Assembly: GCA_031412355.1 (NCBI GenBank)
Contig: JANOCR010000112.1
Coordinates: 1 to 12,800, forward strand
DNA length: 12,800 nt
Origin: JAENVT01 sp031412355
GTDB taxonomy: Bacteria; Actinomycetota; Acidimicrobiia; Acidimicrobiales; Ilumatobacteraceae
Direction of reading: 5' to 3'
Shown: in pieces, positions 8,017 to 12,800 of the stretch
Layout: each line of letters begins with the position of its first letter
How positions within the stretch are numbered: the stretch's first letter is position 1
Notes under the pieces: generated by a model
The model's input: only the letters and a program-made list of their open reading frames with translations
Told to the model about the DNA's origin: nothing
Databases searched by the model: none
Made by a program: the position numbers and the translations under genes

Positions 8017-9330
8017 CTAACCGAAGCGGGCCATCACTACCTTGGCGAGCTCGTCGGCGGTCGTCTGGGCGAGGGATTGCGAGGCGGCCTCGACCATGAC
8101 TCGGATCAAGGGTTCGGTGCCGCTGGGCCGCACGAGAATGCGCCCTTCACCGTCCAGTGACGCCTCAGCGGCAGCGATCTCGTTGGCGAGATCGACATTG
8201 ACGTGCGGATGGCGTTCGCGAACCGTGACATTGACGAGCACCTGCGGGTACGACGTCATCACGCTGCCAGCCATCTCGGCCAGCGAGCGACCGCTGCTGA
8301 GGGTGAACGCCGCAAGACGAAGGCCAGCCAGCAGACCGTCTCCCGTCGTCGCCAGATGGCGGTAGATGATGTGACCGCTTTGCTCACCACCGAGGGCGTA
8401 ATCGCCGGCATCGAGCGCCTCCAGCACGGCGCGATCGCCGACAGCGGTTGTGACCACGTTGATGCCTGCGTCGTGCATCGCCTTGTGGAAGCCGAGGTTG
8501 CTCATCACCGTGACGACCACCGTGTCGTTGGTGAGCTGACCCTGGTCACGCAGCTGCAATGCTGCCAACGCAAGCATCCTGTCGCCGTCGACCACCGTGC
8601 CGAACTGGTCGACCGCGATCAACCGATCGCCATCGCCGTCGAACGCCAACCCGAGATCCGCCTGGTGGGCGACGACGGCGGCCGACAGCGATGCCGGATG
8701 TGTTGCCCCGCAGTGATCGTTGATGTTGCGGCCATCGGGCTCTGCGTGGATCACTATCACGTCGGCGCCCAGCCGCCGGGTGGCGTCGGGAGCCGCTTCG
8801 AACATTGCGCCGTTGGCGCAGTCCACCACGATCCGCAAGCCCCGCAGCGAATCGGGGGGATTCGTCTGGACTAGGTAGTCGCAGTACTCGGCGGCAGCAG
8901 CCGACGAGTGGACGTCTTGGTCGATGCAGGAGGACTGGGGATCCGGGCCCATCGCCGCTTCGATCGCCCGCTCGATGTCGGCGGTCAGCTTCAGCCCGCC
9001 GGCCGCGAAGATCTTCACCCCGTTGTCGCGATACTTGTTGTGCGAAGCCGTGATCATCGCTGCCGGTGAGCCGTGCCTGGCCGACAGGTATGCCAGTGCC
9101 GGGGTCGGCAGCACACCGAGGCGTAGCGGCAGGGCACCCGCCGCTCGTAGCCCATCGACCAGAGCTTGCTCCAGCGCCGGACCCGACTCGCGGGTGTCGC
9201 GACCGATCAACCATTCGCCCGCACCCAGCACATCGGCGGCGGCGCGACCTAGCGCGCCGACATACTCGACGGTCAATTCGGTCAGAGCGCGGCCGCGCAC
9301 TCCATCGGTTCCGAAGCGAAGCTGGCCCAC
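8017..9330 (-). CDS. glmM: Phosphoglucosamine mutase
   Basis: Interconverts glucosamine-6-P and glucosamine-1-P, the step after GlmS on the way to UDP-GlcNAc. The 437-residue protein is an alpha-D-phosphohexomutase with all four domains. It starts LRFGTDGVRG (4-13). The phosphoserine loop MITASHNKYRDNGVKIF (92-108) has S96 as the phosphorylated residue. The Mg-binding loop DGDGDR is at 231-236, the sugar-binding loop GGEQSGH at 314-320 and the phosphate-binding loop RPSGTEPLIR at 401-410. Length and motifs fit GlmM rather than phosphoglucomutase. The start is a GTG at 9330, 13 bases after the rpsI stop, with only a weak GAAG ahead of it; no alternative start fits the family N-terminus. The rplM-rpsI-glmM order is standard in actinobacteria. 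Confidence 0.97.
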   Translation of the reverse strand: MGQLRFGTDGVRGRALTELTVEYVGALGRAAADVLGAGEWLIGRDTRESGPALEQALVDGLRAAGALPLRLGVLPTPALAYLSARHGSPAAMITASHNKYRDNGVKIFAAGGLKLTADIERAIEAAMGPDPQSSCIDQDVHSSAAAAEYCDYLVQTNPPDSLRGLRIVVDCANGAMFEAAPDATRRLGADVIVIHAEPDGRNINDHCGATHPASLSAAVVAHQADLGLAFDGDGDRLIAVDQFGTVVDGDRMLALAALQLRDQGQLTNDTVVVTVMSNLGFHKAMHDAGINVVTTAVGDRAVLEALDAGDYALGGEQSGHIIYRHLATTGDGLLAGLRLAAFTLSSGRSLAEMAGSVMTSYPQVLVNVTVRERHPHVNVDLANEIAAAEASLDGEGRILVRPSGTEPLIRVMVEAASQSLAQTTADELAKVVMARFG

Positions 9331-9343
9331 GGCCGAGCTTCGA

Positions 9344-9739
9344 TCAGCGCTTGGTGTACTGCGGGGCCTTGCGGGCCTTCTTGAGGCCGTACTTCTTGCT
9401 CTCCTTGCGACGCGGGTCGCGGGTGAGCAGGCCGGCCTTCTTCAGCGTGGCCCGGGCCTCGGGATCGAGTTCGACGAGTGAACGGGCGATGGCCATGCGC
9501 AACGCACCGGCTTGACCGCTGATGCCGCCGCCGTGCATGGTCGCATCGATGTCGTAGCTGGCCTCGGTCTCGGTGACGCGCAGCGCCTCGGTCACAGTCA
9601 TGCGCTGCATGGCCGTAGTGAAGTAGGCGTCGAACGCCTTGCCATTGATCGTGTGCGTGCCGGTGCCGGGGCGCAGGCGAGCGCGGGCGACGGCTTCCTT
9701 GCGACGACCGGTGGTCTGGGTGAGCGGTTTGGTTGCCAT
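9344..9739 (-). CDS. rpsI: 30S ribosomal protein S9
   Basis: Small-subunit protein whose C-terminal tail reaches the P-site tRNA. The product is 131 residues: TGRRKEAVARARL at 10-22, the S9 signature around MHGGGISGQAGALRMAIAR (68-86) and the conserved basic end KKYGLKKARKAPQYTKR. The frame is open far upstream into rplM, but the ATG at 9739 is preceded by AAGGA at a 9-base spacing and gives the family-size protein. It follows rplM by 20 bases, as in nearly all bacteria. Confidence 0.98.
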   Translation of the reverse strand: MATKPLTQTTGRRKEAVARARLRPGTGTHTINGKAFDAYFTTAMQRMTVTEALRVTETEASYDIDATMHGGGISGQAGALRMAIARSLVELDPEARATLKKAGLLTRDPRRKESKKYGLKKARKAPQYTKR

Positions 9740-9759
9740 GAGACGGGTTCCTTTCGCGC

Positions 9760-10206
9760 TCAACGGGCCTTGGCCGCGGCGAGTTCGAGAACGACGGGGA
9801 GCTGGGCGGCGTGGGGATGCTCCGGCCCTGCGTACACCTTGAGCTTCTTGATCATCTGTCGGCCGAGGGGGCCCTTCGGCAACATCCCCTGGATGCTGCG
9901 ACGGATGGCTTCTTCGGGCTTGCGACCGAGCAACTTCTCGTACGTTTCGGTCTTCAAGCCACCCGGATAGCCGCTGTAGCGGTACACGCCCTTGTTGGCC
10001 GCTTTGTCTTTGGTCAGCACGACCTTGCTGGCGTTGATGACCACGACGTGGTCGCCGGTGTCGATGTGCGGTGCGAAGATTGGCTTGTGCTTGCCTCGCA
10101 GCACCCGGGCGGCCTCGGTGCACATGCGGCCGAGCACCAGCCCGTCGGCGTCGATGACGTGCCAGGCGCGGGTGATCTCGCTTGCTTTCGGGCTGTAAGT
10201 AGGCAT
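9760..10206 (-). CDS. rplM: 50S ribosomal protein L13
   Basis: Early-assembly large-subunit protein. The product is 148 residues with WHVIDADGLVLGRMCTEAA (15-33), the central GDHVVVINASKVVLT segment (51-65), YRYSGYPGGLK (75-85) and the L13 signature region GMLPKGPLGRQM (107-118). The ATG at 10206 has AAAGG upstream at a spacing of 6 bases. It is the first gene of the rplM-rpsI-glmM-glmS run, and a candidate promoter and structured leader lie in the 123 bases ahead of it. In E. coli L13 represses its own operon; whether that holds here is unknown. Confidence 0.98.
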   Translation of the reverse strand: MPTYSPKASEITRAWHVIDADGLVLGRMCTEAARVLRGKHKPIFAPHIDTGDHVVVINASKVVLTKDKAANKGVYRYSGYPGGLKTETYEKLLGRKPEEAIRRSIQGMLPKGPLGRQMIKKLKVYAGPEHPHAAQLPVVLELAAAKAR

Positions 10207-10230
10207 TCCGGACCTTTGAGAACTAGGTGT

Positions 10231-10252
10231 CGCCGCCCGGCGATGCGTCGCC
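10231..10252 (-). promoter_or_regulatory. Two mutually exclusive small hairpins in the rplM leader
   Basis: Within the presumed 5' untranslated region of rplM the transcript can form either GGCGA-CGCA-TCGCC (10239-10252) or CGCC-GGGC-GGCG (10231-10242). The two stems share bases 10239-10242, so only one can form at a time. They end about 25 bases before the ATG and just upstream of the ribosome-binding site. This could be an autoregulatory L13 leader, but short GC stems are common by chance in such DNA and I do not recognise a known leader family. Confidence 0.25.
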
Positions 10253-10265
10253 AGGGAACCGTGAA

Positions 10266-10295
10266 ATGATACGGGCTTCTGGCCGAAACCGGCAA
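10266..10295 (-). promoter_or_regulatory. Putative sigma70-type promoter for the rplM operon
   Basis: A -35 element TTGCCG (10290-10295, 4 of 6 to consensus) and a -10 element TATCAT (10266-10271, 5 of 6) are separated by 18 bases and oriented towards rplM. Transcription would start about 50 bases before the rplM ATG. This is the largest intergenic spacer in the block and the natural place for the ribosomal-protein promoter. No -10 extended TG is seen. Confidence 0.5.
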
Positions 10296-10300
10296 ACGAG

Positions 10301-10317
10301 CGCCCCGAAATCGGGCG
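10301..10317 (-). terminator. Possible weak terminator after the glycosyltransferase gene
   Basis: Twelve bases after the glycosyltransferase stop the transcript can form CGCCC(GATTTC)GGGGCG, a 5- to 6-bp GC stem. It is followed only by CTCGTTTG, with no proper U-tract, so termination would be inefficient or depend on Rho. The location, between the glycosyltransferase and the rplM promoter, is what suggests a terminator. Confidence 0.3.
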
Positions 10318-10329
10318 TGACGAGGCGAA

Positions 10330-11439
10330 TCAGGCCGGGTTTGCGTGCCACGAGTCGCGATGGCACTCGATCACGGCATCGAGCCACTTCTCGACTCTGG
10401 CAGCAAGGGCAGGAATCGAGTACTGCTCTTCGACCCGCTGGCGACACTCGACACGATCCAGTTCGCCAATCCGGCCGACCGCGGCTATCAAACCGTCGAT
10501 ATCGTCGGGTGCTACGAGGAACCCCGTCTCGCCATCGTCGATGATCTCGGCGGGGCCCCCGCGTCGATACGAGATCACCGGCACGCCTGTGGCCATGGCC
10601 TCGATCGCGACGTTCCCGAACGCCTCGACCCACTTCGGTGCCATCACGACCGCCGCGCATCCTCCGATGGCAGCCTGCAGTTCGTCAGTGGGCAAGAAGC
10701 CCTCGTATGTCACCTGCGCCGACGGGTGGGCGGCGACTGCCGCGTCCCAAACCGATCGATCCTGCATGAGACCCCACACCTTCAGCGGCATGTTGGTGGC
10801 ATCGGCGACAGCGACGACGTCGGCGAGCCCTTTCTCGGGCGAGATCCTGCCGATGAAGCCGAGATGTTTGGGGTCGTCGGCAGCGATGTGCAGGTCGTAT
10901 CGCTCGACGGCTACACCACTGCCGATCACGGGCACCTGACCGGCCAGTAGCGGAAACGTGTCGGCCTGGGCCTGGCTGTGCATGGCGATGTTTCGAGGTC
11001 GGAGCGCGGCAGCGCGGGTGATGGCATCGTCCATCGCGTCGCTGAGCGTCGCCATGCTGACGAGGTGCGCCAAGGGTGTCGTCACGAAGAACGGAGTGAG
11101 GTAGAAGGGCAGCCAGTCGTAGGCGAGGTTCAAGATCACGTCGAAGTCAGCCTGATGGACCCTGGCCCACTCGCACATCGCTGCCAGCACGCCATCTGCC
11201 GGGACGGTGACCACCGTGTCGCGCTCATCGGTGTGCGCACTCGGTTGCAGTGCTCCGGGTATCTGATGAACCACCGCACCGACGTGCAGGGATCCCGCCG
11301 GGGCCAGCACTTCGACGCTGTGCCCGCGGCCGGTCAACCCGAGCACCAGGCTGTGCAGCGTCAACTCCACGCCTCCGCCGGTCCCGCTGCCGAGAGGTCC
11401 GACAGGGGTCGAGATGATCAGTACTCGTTGTGACGGCAT
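10330..11439 (-). CDS. Family-4 glycosyltransferase (GT-B fold), substrate unknown
   Basis: A 369-residue retaining glycosyltransferase of the GT4 type. The N-terminal Rossmann half begins VLIISTPVGPLGSG (6-19), then a Gly-rich acceptor/phosphate loop GTGGGVELTLHSL (19-31). The C-terminal donor-binding half has GFIGRISPEKGLADVV (194-209) and the EX7E motif E272/E280 in EAFGNVAIEAMATGVPVIS, then GGPAEIIDDGETGFLV. No signal peptide or membrane segment is seen, so it is probably cytoplasmic. The frame is open upstream, but ATG 11439 is preceded by GGGGAGG at 4 bases spacing and matches the family start. It separates truA from rplM, which are adjacent in many bacteria. From memory, the STPVGPLGSG-x-GGGVELTL N-terminus resembles cyanobacterial GT4 enzymes that include pterin glucosyltransferases; that is only a hint, and a cell-envelope or compatible-solute role is equally possible. 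Confidence 0.88.
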   Translation of the reverse strand: MPSQRVLIISTPVGPLGSGTGGGVELTLHSLVLGLTGRGHSVEVLAPAGSLHVGAVVHQIPGALQPSAHTDERDTVVTVPADGVLAAMCEWARVHQADFDVILNLAYDWLPFYLTPFFVTTPLAHLVSMATLSDAMDDAITRAAALRPRNIAMHSQAQADTFPLLAGQVPVIGSGVAVERYDLHIAADDPKHLGFIGRISPEKGLADVVAVADATNMPLKVWGLMQDRSVWDAAVAAHPSAQVTYEGFLPTDELQAAIGGCAAVVMAPKWVEAFGNVAIEAMATGVPVISYRRGGPAEIIDDGETGFLVAPDDIDGLIAAVGRIGELDRVECRQRVEEQYSIPALAARVEKWLDAVIECHRDSWHANPA

Positions 11440-11494
11440 CAGTCCTCCCCGCGGCACTCCGGTCTCAACGACCACGGTGGCGGCATTGTTCCCA

Positions 11495-12268
11495 TCAGTC
11501 GTACCCCACTTGCCACAGGCACAACCCATGTGCCGGTGCCACCTGACCGGCGGGTTGACGATCCTTGGCCAACAGGATGCCGCGTATGTCGCCTGCATTC
11601 AGCCTTCCAGCGCCGGCATCGACCATCGTGCCGACAATCGCGCGCACCATCTGATGACAAAAGGCGTTGGCGCGAATGTCGAAGCGAAGCAACCCGCGTC
11701 CGTAGTCGCTCGACACCTCCGACCATCGCGCAATCATCACTCTGCGGCTCATCGACGGTTCTGCCTGGCCGACCACCGATTTCGGACGACGGCAAAATGA
11801 AGAGAAGTCGTGTTCGCCGATCAATGGGTCGCAGGTCAGGTGCAGAGTCGGCAACGACAGTGGTTGCGCCACGTGCCATGAGGTCGACGCCAGGAACGAG
11901 TTCGGCTGCGGTGCGTTCCAGATGTCGTACCGGTAGTGCCGCCACTTTGCGGAGAAGCGAGCGCTGAACTCGGCCGACTCTGCCCATGCCGCATCGCGGG
12001 CAACGACCGCCGGGGCGCACATGCGATTGATTCGCCGCACCAGCACGTCGAGGTCGGTGTCGTCGGGAAGGTCGCAACTGACGACCTGTCCCCATCCGTG
12101 CACGCCTGCGTCGGTGCGGCCGGCGCCGACGAGATCGACATGTTGTCGCACAACCCTCTCCACGGCCTCGCGCAGTTCCCCCATCACTGTGCGGACGCCG
12201 TCGTTCTCGGCGAAACCGTGAAACGACGTGCCGTCATACGCAACGGTCAATCTGGCCCGTCGCAGCAT
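11495..12268 (-). CDS. truA: tRNA pseudouridine(38-40) synthase TruA
   Basis: Isomerises U38-U40 of tRNA anticodon arms to pseudouridine. The product is 257 residues from the chosen start: RLTVAYDGTSFHGF (6-19), RTVMGELREAV (26-36), and the catalytic-Asp motif GRTDAGVHGWGQ with D53. Later come the FSARFSAKWRHYRYDIWN region, EHDFSSFCRR and the conserved FDIRANAFCHQMVRAIVGTM segment near the C-terminus. A longer frame begins with TTG at 12307, but the ATG at 12268 gives the family-typical N-terminus. Neither start has a convincing Shine-Dalgarno sequence; ACCTCC lies directly before the ATG. In most actinobacteria rplQ precedes truA; here a SelW-like gene does. Confidence 0.96.
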   Translation of the reverse strand: MLRRARLTVAYDGTSFHGFAENDGVRTVMGELREAVERVVRQHVDLVGAGRTDAGVHGWGQVVSCDLPDDTDLDVLVRRINRMCAPAVVARDAAWAESAEFSARFSAKWRHYRYDIWNAPQPNSFLASTSWHVAQPLSLPTLHLTCDPLIGEHDFSSFCRRPKSVVGQAEPSMSRRVMIARWSEVSSDYGRGLLRFDIRANAFCHQMVRAIVGTMVDAGAGRLNAGDIRGILLAKDRQPAGQVAPAHGLCLWQVGYD

Positions 12269-12324
12269 GGAGGTCAACGATACGCCAGCCGCTGAACATC
12301 GTGCCAAGTGCTGAGCGACCGGAC

Positions 12325-12594
12325 CTAGTGCTCGTACACCTCTACGCCCTTGGCGTACTCGTTGCGGAACAACTCCAACACCTCGCCCGGGTTGGCGTGA
12401 CGCCCGACCGCGTGCTTCGAGAAGAGGACCTTGTCGTCGACGATGACGTCGAAGATGCCCCTCGACCCGGTGACCAGGCGAAGGTCATCGATGACGTGTT
12501 GGTAGTCGTGCAGCAGATCGTGGGCGGCGCTCACGGCGCTCTCGGAATAGTCTCAAGGTACGCAATAGGTGATCGAGACGCGGTGCTTGCTCAC
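12325..12594 (-). CDS. SelW/Rdx-family selenoprotein with in-frame TGA (Sec) codon
   Basis: Small thioredoxin-fold oxidoreductase of the SelT/SelW/SelH (Rdx) family. Reading from the GTG at 12594 through the TGA at 12553-12555 gives 89 residues. They start MSKHRVSITYCVP, then residue 14 encoded by TGA, then DYSESAVSAAHDLL and the typical Rdx body: DYQHVIDDLRLVTGSRG, FDVIVDDKVLFSKHAVGRH and NPGEVLELFRNEY. Family members have CxxC or CxxU exactly here, after a beta strand, so the TGA occupies the second redox position (C11-V-P-U14). A TAG three codons before the GTG limits the start. A truncated reading from GTG 12534 (69 aa) would lack the first strand and the redox motif and is unlikely to be functional. 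Alternatives are a Cys-to-stop mutation or a sequencing error. The gene ends with TAG, 56 bases before truA. Selenoprotein status is inferred; selA, selB, selD and tRNA-Sec should exist elsewhere in the genome. Confidence 0.85.
12519..12539 (-). promoter_or_regulatory. Candidate bacterial SECIS element after the UGA
   Basis: Two overlapping hairpins are possible in the coding RNA just after the UGA. Hairpin A (12527-12539) pairs GCGC with GCGC around loop CGUGA, the loop beginning 17 bases after the UGA. Hairpin B (12519-12535) pairs CGUG with CACG, then after one A/C mismatch GC with GC, closing loop GCC 24 bases after the UGA. Both have a G in the first two loop positions and sit at a distance compatible with the loose bacterial SECIS consensus as I remember it. 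They cannot both form, and GC-rich DNA makes such stems easily, so the exact structure is uncertain. Confidence 0.5.
12553..12555 (-). other. Recoded UGA (selenocysteine) codon
   Basis: In-frame TGA at codon 14 of the SelW-like gene, preceded by TGC GTA CCT, forming C-V-P-U. The reading frame on both sides translates to recognisable Rdx-family sequence, so the TGA is internal to the gene and not a natural end. Other genes in the window use TGA as an ordinary stop, so a genome-wide UGA reassignment is excluded. Confidence 0.82.
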
Positions 12595-12638
12595 TCGGCC
12601 AGCCTACGCGCTTTGGGTGTTCGTGACTCGTCCGGGAC

Positions 12639-12800
12639 CTAGCTCACAGCGCCGACGACACTCACGCAGATCGCGTCGCGGTCGTCGCTGAACTCCGCTG
12701 CGGTTGCACTGAGGGTGGCGTCTTCGAGCGCTTGGATGCCGACATCGACCGTGCTGTCCCATCCGCGCGGGGCGACACTCCGGAACGCTCCCGGCACGCC
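12639..12800 (-). CDS. C-terminal end of an unrecognised protein, 5' part beyond window
   Basis: From the right edge a minus-strand frame runs 53 codons without interruption to a TAG at 12639-12641. Most third codon positions are G or C, as in the neighbouring genes, which supports real coding. The visible residues include PGAFRSVAPRGWDS, VDVGIQALEDATLSATAAEF and the ending DAICVSVVGAVS. I see no motif or membrane segment that identifies the family. It is not the C-terminus of ribosomal protein L17, the usual gene upstream of truA. The 44 bases between its stop and the selenoprotein GTG show no clear terminator, so the two may be cotranscribed. Confidence 0.6.
   Translation of the reverse strand, partial: GVPGAFRSVAPRGWDSTVDVGIQALEDATLSATAAEFSDDRDAICVSVVGAVS

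Noticed and set aside
8013..8018. Perfect AGGAGG at the glmM stop codon, as a ribosome-binding site
   Set aside because: It is more than 40 bases from the glmS ATG and no start codon lies at a workable distance after it; probably chance, spanning the end of glmM.
11439..12095. 218-codon minus-strand frame overlapping truA and running to the glycosyltransferase start
   Set aside because: It is an alternative frame of truA with an Arg-rich translation and no homology I can recognise; truA motifs occupy the same bases in the correct frame.
12269..12324. Possible promoter before truA (TTGGCA and TATCGT)
   Set aside because: Spacing is 19 bases and both hexamers are poor matches; truA may simply be cotranscribed with the upstream genes.
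12325..12534. The SelW-like gene as an ordinary 69-aa protein starting at GTG 12534
   Set aside because: This reading removes the first beta strand and the whole redox motif, while the upstream in-frame sequence across the TGA clearly belongs to the same protein family.

Overview
The window is one strand-coherent block of housekeeping genes from a high-GC bacterium, almost certainly an actinobacterium. All supported genes lie on the minus strand, so transcription runs from the right edge to the left. The order truA - rplM - rpsI - glmM - glmS - acpS - nnr - alr - tsaE - tsaB - rimI matches the arrangement known from Mycobacterium and Streptomyces. The unusual glmS and the gene insertions suggest a lineage outside those genera; Acidimicrobiia is my guess, an inference rather than something the sequence proves.

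Layout in transcription order: (1) right edge, the C-terminal end of an unrecognised protein (12639-12800); (2) a small SelW/Rdx-family gene (12325-12594) whose redox motif is C-V-P-TGA. The TGA is in frame and sits exactly where the family has Cys or selenocysteine, so the gene is read here as a selenoprotein; (3) truA, tRNA pseudouridine synthase; (4) a family-4 glycosyltransferase that separates truA from rplM; (5) a putative promoter and a short structured leader, then rplM and rpsI; (6) glmM and a very large glmS (1128 aa), two steps of the route from fructose-6-P to UDP-GlcNAc, with a 9-bp hairpin between them; (7) acpS, nnr, alr, tsaE, tsaB and the start of rimI, tightly packed with overlapping start and stop codons.

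The genes serve ribosome assembly (L13, S9), tRNA modification (TruA; TsaE and TsaB for t6A37), cell-wall precursors (GlmM, GlmS, Alr), acyl-carrier-protein activation (AcpS), NAD(P)HX repair (Nnr) and ribosomal-protein acetylation (RimI). The rightmost part (GT4, SelW, unknown gene) is the accessory component, placed where rplQ would be expected next to truA.

Two items stand out: the selenoprotein gene, which a standard gene caller would truncate to a 69-residue ORF lacking its active site, and the enlarged GlmS. The latter keeps all the catalytic residues I can align but carries an insert of about 125 residues after its N-terminal Cys, an insert of about 100 residues before its C-terminal catalytic Lys, and an unrecognised tail of about 190 residues. 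No tRNA, rRNA, insertion sequence, CRISPR array or phage feature is visible, and no intergenic gap exceeds about 125 bases.
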